Origin: CG1-02-35-72 sp045046885
Lineage (GTDB): Bacteria > Bacteroidota > Bacteroidia > Flavobacteriales > Flavobacteriaceae
Direction of reading: 5' to 3'
Assembly: GCA_045046885.1 (NCBI GenBank)
Contig: JASFYX010000017.1
Location: 1 to 64,000 of the forward strand
DNA length: 64,000 nucleotides
The number at the start of each line of letters is the position of its first letter. Within the stretch, counting starts at the first letter, position 1. A program made the position numbers and the translations under genes. Of this stretch, positions 17,601 to 26,254 are shown piece after piece. Below the pieces are notes generated by a model. It was not told the origin of the DNA. It made no database searches and was given only the letters and a program-made list of their open reading frames with translations.

Positions 17601-17778
17601 CCGCCTTATTTTAAAAGACAAAACGGCTGTAATTATAGATTATAAAACAGGCACGCCTAACACAAAACATGAGGTACAATTAAACAATTATGCTGAAGCG
17701 ATAAGTGCAATGTCTTATACCGTTATCCATAAAATCTTGGTTTATTTGCGAGACCCTGTACAGGTTGTTTTTGTGTAA
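14641..17778 (+). CDS. UvrD/RecB-like helicase-nuclease (AddA type)
   Basis: A 1045-residue superfamily 1 helicase with a C-terminal nuclease domain, like the RecB/AddA subunit of double-strand-break processing enzymes. Walker A is NASAGSGKTFTLVKEY (about residue 12), the Walker B box is FFIDEMQDTS (about 398), and later motifs include GDAKQAIYRWRGG, LTIHKAKGLEFPIVIF and LLYVGLTRA. Near the C-terminus RLDRLILKDKTAVIIDYKTG and QLNNYAEA are the PD-(D/E)XK nuclease and QxxxY motifs. The start codon is GTG, chosen because it places the helicase Q-like N-terminus correctly. The partner AddB/RecC gene is not next to it here. Confidence 0.9.
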   Translation: MQTPSLFKVYNASAGSGKTFTLVKEYLKIVLNTTDVFTFQKILAITFTNKAANEMKERVLNNLHAFADGNFNDMAQKICQEIAIDKTILQKRASNILREIINNYSAFAITTIDSFTYKIIRSFAFDLGLSLNFDVELNSQNILEETVNNLISKMGKDDNLTKTLLRFALFKWQKDETWDVTFALNTVAKLLVKEDAVSELEKLKDKTLDDYLNLHKKLKKQITLFDTDIHKLATQGQQIITEINVSKKAYAGGGDYPSFITKLLDKNYDINFEGRLAKSIAKNSWNSAKATFEECSAIESRLEALEKIYFEIKYYFDTQHKNYILAQLAIKNIIPLSVLSQLNRGLTDYKLDNNIRLNSEFNTLIRKHIKEEPVPFIYEKLGEKYSHFFIDEMQDTSVFQWENLIPLISNALHQPNGSLFLVGDAKQAIYRWRGGKAQQFIDLTLDENPFFIEKKVETLPTNFRSFSQIIHFNNDFFESASKYLSNPTYQALYKDNSAQKTTDKIGGYVQIDFLEKGLSGEDKTNAYAENILNILQNLDTSYPFGDVCILVRKKGDGAKIASILSAHGYDIMTSESLLLINSVKVNFILNFLNYLADNSNKKALADVLIFLHQYLEIKIAIHDFISSFLNLSSIEVFKKFTSLNINFSDKLFNEQSLYQSVAYLIRSFKLIKNSDAFIQFFLEEVLNFEQKQQGALTSFLEHFENNKENFSVVSSKNEHAITILTIHKAKGLEFPIVIFPNNVTIHYEKDPTEWYKPKEPVAFNNFDTLLINGGPKLEKTDAVGQALYKKTKEALELDNLNLLYVGLTRAVEQLYLVTEQPPTRNSKSITYSLMYEDYLKEQGYWQAGQNSYSFGSKERPKHPSLEEKETQTNILKVRHISTDWQSHNIHIVPSASKYWNKEMKDAAEFGTLLHDILAQILTADDINTVLDSYFKMGKISALDVANFRKLILQIVNHLELKNYYAVNTTVYNECEIVTANKELIRLDRLILKDKTAVIIDYKTGTPNTKHEVQLNNYAEAISAMSYTVIHKILVYLRDPVQVVFV

Positions 17779-17832
17779 TACTTCATTAATTTAGAGTTTC
17801 TTATATCAACCAGATAGAAAGCCTTAGAATAC

Positions 17833-18020
17833 TTATATATTGTACCTAAAGGCACAATATATAAATCACTTATTTATTAATTACCCACATACTGTCCCTA
17901 ACGGGACACATTCTGATACTTGAGTTCTACCTATAAGGTTAATAAAAGTTAACGTCCCTTTAGGGACGAAATATGTGTAACAAGAGATAGAAATGTACCG
18001 ATTTGTGCCGTAGGTCCAAC
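17833..18020. repeat. Cluster of REP-like palindromes
   Basis: The 335-base gap between the helicase gene and cvpA has no credible gene but at least three stem-loops. These are TTATATATTGTACC facing GGCACAATATATAA (17833-17864), TGTCCCTAACGGGACA (17894-17909) and CGTCCCTTTAGGGACG (17953-17968). A decayed fourth lies near 18006-18020 (GTGCCGTAGGTCCAAC). The repeated GTCCC/GGGAC core identifies them as one REP-type family. No REP-associated transposase is nearby. The array may terminate the helicase transcript. Confidence 0.75.
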
Positions 18021-18092
18021 ATATACACTTTAAACGGATATTAAATAAAGACCCTTTTCATTTTTTTTATTAATGTACAACTGTAATAATTA

Positions 18093-18100
18093 TATATTTG
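18093..18100 (+). promoter_or_regulatory. -7 element for cvpA-like gene
   Basis: TATATTTG lies 13 nt before the start codon, giving a leader of only a few bases. No convincing TTG is seen at -33. Confidence 0.45.
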
Positions 18101-18113
18101 TAAAAAAGAAAAA

Positions 18114-18617
18114 ATGAACACGATAGATATTATCATTAGTGTCTTACTTTTATTTGGTTTGGCCCGCGGTATTATGAAAGGCCTCATTGTAGAAGTCGCT
18201 TCGCTTGTAGCTCTGGTAGGTGGCATTTATGGGGCGATGAATTTCTCTTTTTACGCTTCAGATGTTTTAAAATCCTATGTCAGTTGGAACGAAAAATATA
18301 TTCAAATTACAGCTTTTGCTGTAACTTTTTTAATCATTGTAATCTTGGTATCACTCTTAGGGAAAATCTTAACTAAGATAGCCAAAACCATTGCTTTGGG
18401 CTTAGTTAATAAAATTTTTGGTGGCCTTTTTGGGGCTTTAAAAATTGTCTTGGTTTTAAGTATTGTCTTAATGTTTTTTAACAAAATTAACAGCACCCTG
18501 CCTTTTGTAAAAAAAGAAACGATAGACAATTCTATACTTTACAAACCTGTAAGCGATTTTGCACCAATGGTGTTTCCTTTCTTTTTAGAAGCTAAGAAAG
18601 AGGCGGAACAATTATAA
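18114..18617 (+). CDS. CvpA family membrane protein
   Basis: A 167-residue inner-membrane protein with about four hydrophobic helices. The N-terminal NTIDIIISVLLLFGLARGIMKG and the segment LGLVNKIFGGLFGALKIVLV are typical of the CvpA family (colicin V production/secretion-associated). In this phylum the function is not established; proposed roles concern envelope integrity and membrane stress. The panB gene follows after 32 nt on the same strand and may be cotranscribed. Confidence 0.85.
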   Translation: MNTIDIIISVLLLFGLARGIMKGLIVEVASLVALVGGIYGAMNFSFYASDVLKSYVSWNEKYIQITAFAVTFLIIVILVSLLGKILTKIAKTIALGLVNKIFGGLFGALKIVLVLSIVLMFFNKINSTLPFVKKETIDNSILYKPVSDFAPMVFPFFLEAKKEAEQL

Positions 18618-18649
18618 ATAACTACTTTTACGCTTTAAACATATAAACT

Positions 18650-19468
18650 ATGTCATCAGCAAAAAAACAATACAAGCGCATTACCATTAAATCGTTAATG
18701 GAAATGAAGGCTAACAATGAAAAAATAGCCATGTTAACTTCCTACGATTACACCATGGCTAAAATTGTAGATCATTCGGGTATTGATATTATTTTGGTAG
18801 GCGATTCGGCCTCAAACGTTATGGCGGGTCATGAAACGACTTTACCAATTACACTAGATCAAATGATTTACCATGCGGCGTCTGTTATTCGTGCCATCGA
18901 ACATTGTTTAGTGGTGGTAGATTTACCTTTTGGCACCTATCAAGGCAATTCTAAAAGGGCTTTAGAATCTTCTATCCGTATTATGAAAGAAGCCGGTGCC
19001 CATGCTGTAAAATTGGAAGGCGGTGGCGAGATAAGCGAATCTGTAACCCGAATTTTATCGGCTGGAATTCCCGTTATGGGACACTTGGGTCTCACACCAC
19101 AATCTATTTACAAATTTGGGACTTACACAGTCCGCGCCAAACAAGAAGCCGAAGCCGAAAAATTAAAAGAAGATGCTTTATTACTCGAAAAATTGGGTTG
19201 TTTTGCAATTGTTATTGAAAAAGTTCCCGCTAAATTGGCCGAAGAAGTGGCTAAAAGTGTGCGTATTCCCATAATTGGTATTGGTGCTGGTAATGGTGTT
19301 GACGGACAGGTTTTAGTAACGCATGACATGTTGGGAATGACAGTTGAATTCCAACCCCGATTTTTAAGGCTTTATGCCAATTTATACGATGAAATGTCTA
19401 GTGCTTTTAAACAATATATTAAAGATGTAAAAGCGGTTGATTTTCCAAGCAAAAAGGAACAGTATTAA
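18650..19468 (+). CDS. panB: 3-methyl-2-oxobutanoate hydroxymethyltransferase
   Basis: First committed step of pantothenate synthesis: transfers a hydroxymethyl group from methylene-tetrahydrofolate to 2-oxoisovalerate, giving ketopantoate. The 272-residue length is normal. Family motifs are MLTSYDYTMAKIVDHSGI with ILVGDSASNVMAGHETTLP (metal- and substrate-binding residues), VVVDLPFGTYQG, and GIGAGNGVDGQVLVTHDMLG near residue 205. The gene uses the same folate cofactor pool as thyA. It converges on the TonB-dependent receptor gene with only 32 nt between the stops and no obvious hairpin. Confidence 0.96.
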   Translation: MSSAKKQYKRITIKSLMEMKANNEKIAMLTSYDYTMAKIVDHSGIDIILVGDSASNVMAGHETTLPITLDQMIYHAASVIRAIEHCLVVVDLPFGTYQGNSKRALESSIRIMKEAGAHAVKLEGGGEISESVTRILSAGIPVMGHLGLTPQSIYKFGTYTVRAKQEAEAEKLKEDALLLEKLGCFAIVIEKVPAKLAEEVAKSVRIPIIGIGAGNGVDGQVLVTHDMLGMTVEFQPRFLRLYANLYDEMSSAFKQYIKDVKAVDFPSKKEQY

Positions 19469-19500
19469 AATAACATTACCCTATAAAATTAAAACTGTGA

Positions 19501-22137
19501 TTAGAATTTAAATGTCAATCCTGCTTTAAATATAGTTCCGTTAAATCCGAATTGGTTAACTTCCCAAGGATATTTAAAACGTCCACCTAAGTCGGTTACA
19601 AAATCACCTTTGGTATCAATAGCATCTGGATAAACATTTAACAGATTGTTTACCGTAAAGCTACCGCTTACTTTATCAGAAAATTTATAACCCAAAACCA
19701 AGTCAGTTACAACCTTACCAGAGAAGGTTTGATCTTTACTTGGGTCTGTAGCGTGTTGCCAAGTCACTTCGCCAAAATAAGTATTGTTTAAGTTAGCACT
19801 GAACTTATCTTTGCTATAATCTAAGCCTAAAATTACTTTTGTTTTGGGTCTAGCCGATAAGATTCTTGATTGTTCTTTACGATTGAATATTTCGTAACCG
19901 TTAGCAGCTAAAACGGCTGGTGTTGCAATTTTACCTACAATACTTGTTTTATTGTAATTAGCAGCTACATTAATATCTAAATTACCTCCTGCAAAATCGA
20001 AGTTTTTAAAATTGGCAACTACATCAACACCATCTGTATTGGTACTTACAGCATTGATAAAGAATTTAATACTGGTTACACTAAAATCATTTAGAATTTG
20101 CTCTACAGGGTTAATTGTAGTAGCATCGCCGTCAAATCCTATTTCGCCCGTAAACAATACACGATTGTGTACTTTTACATTGTAATAATCTATAGAAAAG
20201 TTAACATCACGAGAAGGCTTAAATGTAAATCCAGCCGATACGTTGTTAGACGTTTCTGCGTGTAATTGTGGTACGCCCAATCCGTCACGAATAACGGGAC
20301 TTACATTATTAAATGTTCCTTGGTTAGATATGGTTCCACCAGACACTAAAGTCTGAATATTACTCAAATAAATTTGATGTAAAGAGGGGGCTCTAAATCC
20401 TGTACTATAAGAACCTCTTAACACCATTTTATCGGACACTTTGTAACGAGAACTTATCTTGGTCGAAGTATTATCGCCAAAATCACTAAAAGATTCATAA
20501 CGCACAGCACCACTTACTAAGAAATCTTTAGTAATATCCCAATCAACATTTAAATAACCACCAACACTTGTACGTGTAGCATTGACTTCGTTACTGGGTT
20601 GTACTCCAGGGAATGATTGTACACCGCCACCAATATAAGATTCAGGTTGACCTGCTACTGCAATAAAACGTTCTTGTTTGGCTTCAAAACCCATAGCCCA
20701 ACTAATGTCGCCATAACTACGACTTATATCTAAATTGCCAATTAAATTTCCAAATCTATAACCCCCTACGTCAAATCTAGTAGGACTAGAAGCTCCTAAG
20801 TCTGGATTTAATGAGTTACCTACATTATAGTCAACGGCATTTCTACCATAGGTAATACTTACATCAAATTTAAAATCATCAACATCAAAGTTAACACCTA
20901 CAACGTTTGTATTATCGCGAATATCTGTTTCAAAAGTGGGTTGAAAGCCTTCGTAAGTATCACTCGCATTGTGTAATAAATTAAAAGGATCTGGCACCCA
21001 ATAAGGTGCTCTGTACAAAGCAAAACTTTTACCTTGACGGTAAGTTAAGCCACCAAAAGTATAAAACTTACCATGTCCATTTTTAAAAGGTACTTCTGAG
21101 TTAAAAAAGAACTCCCCTTTTTTAATTTCTGGTTGACCAACAGTCATACCTAGATTAGGATGTGCTTGTAACCAAGGTGTTGTACCATTTAAAATAGCGG
21201 GATCGCCAAAAATAACACCAAATAAGCCATCGCCCCCAGGTGTTCCTGCTCTATTTGTAATATTTTGACGGAAAACACCGGCAGTAAAGTTTATAAACCC
21301 ACCTGCATCCAATTGAAGAGTTGTGTTTAAATCGGCACCAACGGTAAAACCATCACCTTTAGAGGTTACACCAGAGTTGACATTTACTTGAGTAAAACTA
21401 ACATCCTTTTTAAGGATAATATTTACCACACCAGCAATGGCATCAGAACCATATTGGGCAGAAGCACCGTCTCTTAAAACCTCTATATGGTCTATGGCAG
21501 CCGCAGGGATACTTTTCATATCTGTACCCACTTCACCTTTACCAGGCGTGTCATTAATATAAACTAAGGCACTTTGGTTTTTACGTTTACCATTTACTAA
21601 AACCAACGTTCTAGAAGGACCTAAGCCTCTTAAATCGGCTGGGTCAAAATGAGCAGTGGCATCAGAAATTGTTTGATTACTTGAATTGTAAGAAGGTATC
21701 TTATAAGTCAGCAATTGTTCTACAGTAGTTTGTCCGCTACTCGCCAAATCTGCCATACTGATATTATCAATAGGCACAGGAGAATCTAAAATTGTTCTGG
21801 GCTTGGCGCGGTTTCCTGTTATAACAACCTCGTCTAAACCTACATTTTCTTCTTGCAATACTACATTCACAGCACCATTAGCAATTACTGTTTTTGTAAC
21901 ATATCCCACAGAAGAAATAGTTAATTTTACTGGCAATTTTGCTACATTTAAGCTAAAATTACCATTGTCGTCGGTAGTTGTACCGTTACTTGTTCCTTGC
22001 TCAACAACTGTTGCAAAAGGAATGGCATTACCTTGAGTGTCTGACACTTTTCCTTTAACAGATTGTGCTAACAGACCTAAAGGTAACATAAATAAAAAAA
22101 ACAGTACTGTTTTCTTTAAAAGTAGTTTTGTTTTCAT
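19501..22137 (-). CDS. TonB-dependent outer-membrane receptor with carboxypeptidase-like N-terminal domain
   Basis: An 878-residue outer-membrane transporter. It starts with a signal peptide (KTVLFFLFMLPLGLLAQ), followed by a carboxypeptidase-regulatory-like beta-sandwich (about 25-105, VKGKVSDTQGNAIPFATVVE) and the linker LDEVVITGNRAKPR. The plug domain follows (about 115-240, with LRGLGPSRTLVLVNGKR and IDHIEVLRDGASAQYGSDAI), then a 22-strand-type barrel to the end. The final FKAGLTFKF is an aromatic C-terminal strand suited to BAM-mediated insertion. It lacks the SusC length and has no SusD neighbour, so it is a stand-alone siderophore-, cofactor- or nutrient-type receptor. The substrate is unknown. 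Confidence 0.92.
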   Translation of the reverse strand: MKTKLLLKKTVLFFLFMLPLGLLAQSVKGKVSDTQGNAIPFATVVEQGTSNGTTTDDNGNFSLNVAKLPVKLTISSVGYVTKTVIANGAVNVVLQEENVGLDEVVITGNRAKPRTILDSPVPIDNISMADLASSGQTTVEQLLTYKIPSYNSSNQTISDATAHFDPADLRGLGPSRTLVLVNGKRKNQSALVYINDTPGKGEVGTDMKSIPAAAIDHIEVLRDGASAQYGSDAIAGVVNIILKKDVSFTQVNVNSGVTSKGDGFTVGADLNTTLQLDAGGFINFTAGVFRQNITNRAGTPGGDGLFGVIFGDPAILNGTTPWLQAHPNLGMTVGQPEIKKGEFFFNSEVPFKNGHGKFYTFGGLTYRQGKSFALYRAPYWVPDPFNLLHNASDTYEGFQPTFETDIRDNTNVVGVNFDVDDFKFDVSITYGRNAVDYNVGNSLNPDLGASSPTRFDVGGYRFGNLIGNLDISRSYGDISWAMGFEAKQERFIAVAGQPESYIGGGVQSFPGVQPSNEVNATRTSVGGYLNVDWDITKDFLVSGAVRYESFSDFGDNTSTKISSRYKVSDKMVLRGSYSTGFRAPSLHQIYLSNIQTLVSGGTISNQGTFNNVSPVIRDGLGVPQLHAETSNNVSAGFTFKPSRDVNFSIDYYNVKVHNRVLFTGEIGFDGDATTINPVEQILNDFSVTSIKFFINAVSTNTDGVDVVANFKNFDFAGGNLDINVAANYNKTSIVGKIATPAVLAANGYEIFNRKEQSRILSARPKTKVILGLDYSKDKFSANLNNTYFGEVTWQHATDPSKDQTFSGKVVTDLVLGYKFSDKVSGSFTVNNLLNVYPDAIDTKGDFVTDLGGRFKYPWEVNQFGFNGTIFKAGLTFKF

Positions 22138-22350
22138 ATTTGAAAATTAAATTATTATACGCGACAAATGTTTGCATTTTTTTAATTAAAATCAAAGTTT
22201 TATTAACTTATTTTTAACAATTAAATCAAAATTGTTATTTATTAGAATATTTTTAAGAGTTTTATAGCTGAATTTATATTATTATTGTTCTACAAATAAC
22301 TAACTTTTATCTTTAACCAAATTTTAACAAGACATACTTATTATAAGTAT

Positions 22351-22358
22351 TAATTTTG
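22351..22358 (+). promoter_or_regulatory. Putative -7 element of the moxR-bat operon
   Basis: TAATTTTG fits TAnnTTTG, 42 nt before the moxR start codon, in the 263-base divergent region that separates the receptor and moxR genes. No clear TTG at -33 and no convincing promoter for the receptor gene could be found in this stretch. Confidence 0.4.
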
Positions 22359-22400
22359 TTCTCCTAAAACTTAAAATAAGAATTAAAAAAAAGTAACTAT

Positions 22401-23405
22401 ATGGACAATCAAAACACATCAGTTGATGTTAAAGCTATTAATGAAAAGATAGAAAAAGGAAGTGCGTTTGTAGAGCTCTTAACTTTAGAGATGAATAAAG
22501 TTATTGTAGGACAAAAGCACATGATAGAACGCCTGTTAATAGGTTTATTAGGTAACGGTCATATTTTACTCGAAGGTGTTCCTGGATTGGCCAAAACCCT
22601 CGCCATTAACACGCTTTCTAAAGCCGTTGACGGCTCGTTTAGTCGTGTACAATTTACACCTGATTTATTGCCTGCCGATGTTACAGGTACCATGATTTAC
22701 AACATAAAGGACAATAAATTTTCTATAAAAAAAGGTCCCATTTTTGCCAATTTTATTCTGGCTGATGAGATAAACAGAGCACCGGCCAAAGTACAATCTG
22801 CTTTACTAGAAGCTATGCAAGAACGTCAAATTACAATTGGTGATACTACTTTTAAATTAGATGAGCCTTTTTTAGTTATGGCTACACAAAACCCTATAGA
22901 ACAAGAAGGTACTTATCCGTTACCCGAAGCACAAATTGACCGTTTTATGCTTAAAACTGTTATAGATTACCCCGCCATAAACGAAGAACAAACCATTATG
23001 CGTCAAAATATGAATCGCGAATTTGCGCAAGTGAATAAGGTTGTATCTATCGACCAGATTTTAAAAGCACGTAAATTGGTTCAAGAAGTATATATGGATG
23101 AGAAAATAGAAAAATATATTCTAGATATCATTTTTGCCACACGGTATCCAGAAAAATACGGTTTAGCAGATCTCAAACCACTTATAAGCTTTGGTGCTTC
23201 ACCTAGGGGTAGTATTAATTTGGCCATTGCTACTAAATGTTATACTTTTATTAAACGTCGTGGCTATGTAATTCCAGAAGATGTTCGCGCCATAGCGTTG
23301 GATGTTTTGCGTCATAGGATTGGGATTACTTATGAGGCTGAAGCCGAAAATATAACGTCCGAAGACATCGTCAATAAAATTATCAATCAAATAGAAGTGC
23401 CTTAG
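22401..23405 (+). CDS. moxR: MoxR-type AAA+ ATPase
   Basis: A 334-residue cytoplasmic AAA+ ATPase of the MoxR family, thought to act as a chaperone for vWA partner proteins. Walker A is EGVPGLAKT (about residue 58), Walker B and following sensor are ILADEINRAPAKVQSALLEA (about 118-137), with MATQNPIEQEGTYPLPEAQ (sensor 1) and a lid domain with FGASPRGS. It is the first gene of the aerotolerance (Bat) cluster: moxR, DUF58, a small membrane protein, batA, batB, batC, batD, batE. A 65-base gap separates it from the DUF58 gene. Confidence 0.93.
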   Translation: MDNQNTSVDVKAINEKIEKGSAFVELLTLEMNKVIVGQKHMIERLLIGLLGNGHILLEGVPGLAKTLAINTLSKAVDGSFSRVQFTPDLLPADVTGTMIYNIKDNKFSIKKGPIFANFILADEINRAPAKVQSALLEAMQERQITIGDTTFKLDEPFLVMATQNPIEQEGTYPLPEAQIDRFMLKTVIDYPAINEEQTIMRQNMNREFAQVNKVVSIDQILKARKLVQEVYMDEKIEKYILDIIFATRYPEKYGLADLKPLISFGASPRGSINLAIATKCYTFIKRRGYVIPEDVRAIALDVLRHRIGITYEAEAENITSEDIVNKIINQIEVP

Positions 23406-23470
23406 GCTTTTGATAAAATAAATTTTCTACTTGCTCAATTTTATAATCAAAATCAGTGTGTTAATCCTTT

Positions 23471-24343
23471 ATGGAAACTAAAGAAATACTTAAAAAAGTT
23501 CGAAAAATAGAAATCAAGACACGGCGTTTGTCTGATCATATTTTTTCTGGCGAATATCACAGTTCGTTTAAAGGACGCGGTATGACTTTTAGTGAAGTAA
23601 GGCAATACAGTTATGGCGATGACATCAGGTCAATAGATTGGAATGTTACAGCGCGTTATAACGAACCGTTTGTTAAAGTTTTTGAAGAAGAACGCGAGCT
23701 CACTATGATGCTTATGGTTGACGTGAGTCATTCCGAATTTTTTGGCACCACCAAACAATTTAAAAAAGAAGTCATTACAGAAATTGCTGCTACCCTAGCC
23801 TTTTCGGCTACTCAAAATAATGACAAAGTTGGTTTATTGTTATTTTCTGATGACATAGAACTTTTTATTCCGCCAAAAAAAGGCCGTTCGCATGTATTGA
23901 GAATAATTAGAGAGCTTGTAGAATTTCATCCTAAAAGTGTTAAAACAAACATTGCAGAAGCTTTAAAATTCCTCAGTAACGTCACAAAGAAAAAAGTCAT
24001 TCTTTTTGTGTTATCAGATTTTATAGATGACGGTTATGAGCAAACCCTTAAAATTATTGGTAACAAACACGATGTAACGGGTATTAGAATTTACGATAAA
24101 AGAGAAACCGAAATACCCAATTTAGGGATGGTAACCATGCAAGATGCAGAAACGAATGAAGTTCTTTTGGTTAACACAGCCTCTAGAAAAGTACGCCATG
24201 CTTATAAAAGTCACTATCTAGAACAAAAAGACTATTTCGAAAATGCCTTTAAACGCAGTGGTGCCGGTTTTATTAATACCGAGACCAACGAAAGTTACGT
24301 CAAAAAATTATTGTTGTATTTTAAACAAAAAGGCGCTAGATGA
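23471..24343 (+). CDS. DUF58 domain protein (vWA-like), Bat operon
   Basis: A 290-residue soluble protein of the DUF58 family. The signature SIDWNVTARYNEPFVKVFEE (about residue 56-75) is followed by a vWA-like fold with an intact metal-ion-dependent adhesion site MVDVSHS (DxSxS, near residue 90). It lies between moxR and the bat genes, the standard arrangement, where MoxR probably acts on it or on the vWA proteins. The stop codon overlaps the next ATG (ATGA). Confidence 0.9.
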   Translation: METKEILKKVRKIEIKTRRLSDHIFSGEYHSSFKGRGMTFSEVRQYSYGDDIRSIDWNVTARYNEPFVKVFEEERELTMMLMVDVSHSEFFGTTKQFKKEVITEIAATLAFSATQNNDKVGLLLFSDDIELFIPPKKGRSHVLRIIRELVEFHPKSVKTNIAEALKFLSNVTKKKVILFVLSDFIDDGYEQTLKIIGNKHDVTGIRIYDKRETEIPNLGMVTMQDAETNEVLLVNTASRKVRHAYKSHYLEQKDYFENAFKRSGAGFINTETNESYVKKLLLYFKQKGAR

Positions 24344-25254
24344 TATTAAAAAAACTACATATTATTATTGTCTTGTTGTTTTCTTTTTACGGATTTTCGC
24401 AAGAAATAAAACCCGTTACTGTCAAAATAGACACAACATCAATCCGTATTGGCGAACAGTTTAATTTAAGTTTAAGTGTTGCTAAAAAAGATACTGTTAA
24501 TTTTCCTGTTTTAAAAAATAAATTAGGGAAAATTGAAGTTTTAGAAAGCTCAATTGACACCTTACCAAATACTTATTTAAAAAAATATCTTTTAACTAGT
24601 TTCGATAGTGGTAAGTGGGTTATTCCACAACAAAAAGTATGGCTCAATAACAAAGTCTTTTTAACAGATTCTATTGTTATAAATGTCAACACTGTAAAAG
24701 TAGATACCACAAAACAAAAATTATTTCCTATAAAACCCATTAAAAAAGAACCTTTTGCGTTAATTGATGCGCGACCTTATTTGTGGTGGCTTATTGGCAC
24801 TTTGGTTTTAATGGGCATTGGATTGTACTTTTTATTGCGCAAAAAAGTAATAAAATTGATAGAAAAACCAGCTATTCCACCTTTTATAATTGCCATGAAT
24901 AGTTTAAAAACTTTAGATAGCAAACACCTTATAAAAGAACAAAAAATTAAAGCTTTTTATATTGAATTAACCAATATTATTCGCCGTTATATTGAAGCTG
25001 ATTTGGCTATCCCCGCTCTAGAATCTACAACAGACGAATTGCTAACAACCATAACCGATTTTAATATGGCTAGTAAATTGGCTATTGACGAAGAAACTAT
25101 TTCTAAATTGAGTCACTTATTAAAAGAAGCCGATTTGGTAAAATTCGCAAAATACAAACCCGATATGGCTTTATCTCAAGCCGATAGATTAGTAGCCGAA
25201 TTTATTTTAAACGGGTTAAAACCTAAAGAAAAGAAGGAGGAAAATGATGTCTAA
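24340..25254 (+). CDS. Membrane-anchored protein of the Bat operon (BatD-like, small)
   Basis: A 304-residue protein with a signal peptide (LHIIIVLLFSFYGFSQ), a periplasmic beta-rich half (about 20-140), one membrane helix (LWWLIGTLVLMGIGLYFLL, about 148-166) and a cytoplasmic helical half. The C-terminal region with IKAFYIELTNIIRRYIEADL resembles the cytoplasmic tail of BatD. It occupies the usual position between the DUF58 and batA genes in Flavobacteriia. It overlaps the upstream gene by 4 nt and the downstream gene by 11 nt. The precise role is unknown. Confidence 0.75.
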   Translation: MILKKLHIIIVLLFSFYGFSQEIKPVTVKIDTTSIRIGEQFNLSLSVAKKDTVNFPVLKNKLGKIEVLESSIDTLPNTYLKKYLLTSFDSGKWVIPQQKVWLNNKVFLTDSIVINVNTVKVDTTKQKLFPIKPIKKEPFALIDARPYLWWLIGTLVLMGIGLYFLLRKKVIKLIEKPAIPPFIIAMNSLKTLDSKHLIKEQKIKAFYIELTNIIRRYIEADLAIPALESTTDELLTTITDFNMASKLAIDEETISKLSHLLKEADLVKFAKYKPDMALSQADRLVAEFILNGLKPKEKKEENDV

Positions 25255-26245
25255 TTTTGAATTTGCAAATCCGGGGTTTTTATGGTTATTAATTTTAGTA
25301 CCACTAATAGGTTTGTGGTTTTTTATAAATCGTAAAAATGATCAAGCGACACTTAAAACGCCGAATATTAAAGCTTTTAAATTACAAGGCTCATTGCTTA
25401 CAAAACTCAAACCTCTATTATATATTTTGCGCTTAACAGCTTTGAGTTTACTCGTTTTAGCTTTGGCGCGTCCACGGAATGTAGCTGTAAGTAAAAAAAC
25501 GAAAACAGTTAGAGGTATAGATATTGTTATGGCTATAGATGTATCGGCTAGTATGCTGGCACGCGATTTAAAACCAAATCGTCTAGAAGCACTTAAAAAA
25601 GTAGCAGAACGTTTTGTGAATGAGCGACCTAACGATCGTATTGGCATAGTAGTTTATGCGGGGGAAAGTTTTACACAAACGCCTATAACTAGCGATAAAC
25701 GCATAGTAATTAGCACCATTAGAAGATTACATTGGGGCGAGTTAGAAGGCGGCACTGCCATTGGTATGGGATTGGGGTCTGCGGTAAACAGACTTAAAGA
25801 TAGTAAGGCCAAAACAAAGGTTATTATTTTATTGACTGATGGCGTAAACAATTCGGGATTTGTAGATCCTAGAACAGCAACAGAATTGGCTAAAAATTTG
25901 GGTATTAAAGTTTATACAATTGGTTTAGGGACAAATGGCATGGCTTTATTTCCTGTTGCCAAAGACATCAATGGCAAATTAAAATTTGATTATGCCAAAG
26001 TAGAAATTGATGAAGATTTACTAAAATACATCGCTACGCAAACCGAAGGTAAATATTTTAGAGCTACAAATAATAAGAGTTTATCGGCCATTTATGACGA
26101 AATTAACAAGCTTGAAAAGACAAAAATAGAAGAATTTAAGTATTACAATTTTGCTGAAAAATACCGCATTTTGCTCATATTGGCAGGGGTGTTATTATTT
26201 ATAGAAGGCTTTATGCGTTTTACATTATTTAGAAGTTTAATTTAG
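25244..26245 (+). CDS. batA: vWA domain membrane protein BatA
   Basis: A 333-residue inner-membrane protein with two N-terminal helices (FLWLLILVPLIGLWFF and a second near residue 60-75), a periplasmic or cytoplasmic vWA domain (about 88-280) and a C-terminal helix (ILLILAGVLLFIEGFM). The metal-site motif MAIDVSASMLARDLKPNRL (DxSxS) and the later threonine and aspartate (EGGTAIGMG, LLTDGVNNSG) are intact. A strong GGAGG lies at 25236-25240; it is better spaced for the second of the two adjacent ATGs (25247), so the protein may be one residue shorter. Bat proteins were first linked to aerotolerance in Bacteroides. Confidence 0.92.
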   Translation: MMSNFEFANPGFLWLLILVPLIGLWFFINRKNDQATLKTPNIKAFKLQGSLLTKLKPLLYILRLTALSLLVLALARPRNVAVSKKTKTVRGIDIVMAIDVSASMLARDLKPNRLEALKKVAERFVNERPNDRIGIVVYAGESFTQTPITSDKRIVISTIRRLHWGELEGGTAIGMGLGSAVNRLKDSKAKTKVIILLTDGVNNSGFVDPRTATELAKNLGIKVYTIGLGTNGMALFPVAKDINGKLKFDYAKVEIDEDLLKYIATQTEGKYFRATNNKSLSAIYDEINKLEKTKIEEFKYYNFAEKYRILLILAGVLLFIEGFMRFTLFRSLI

Positions 26246-26254
26246 AAAGAGACT

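Noticed and set aside
17833..18020. Palindrome cluster considered as an insertion sequence end
   Set aside because: No transposase remnant and no target-site duplication can be seen.
19501..22137. TonB-dependent receptor considered as a SusC of a polysaccharide utilisation locus
   Set aside because: No SusD or glycoside hydrolase neighbours, and the length is that of ordinary receptors.
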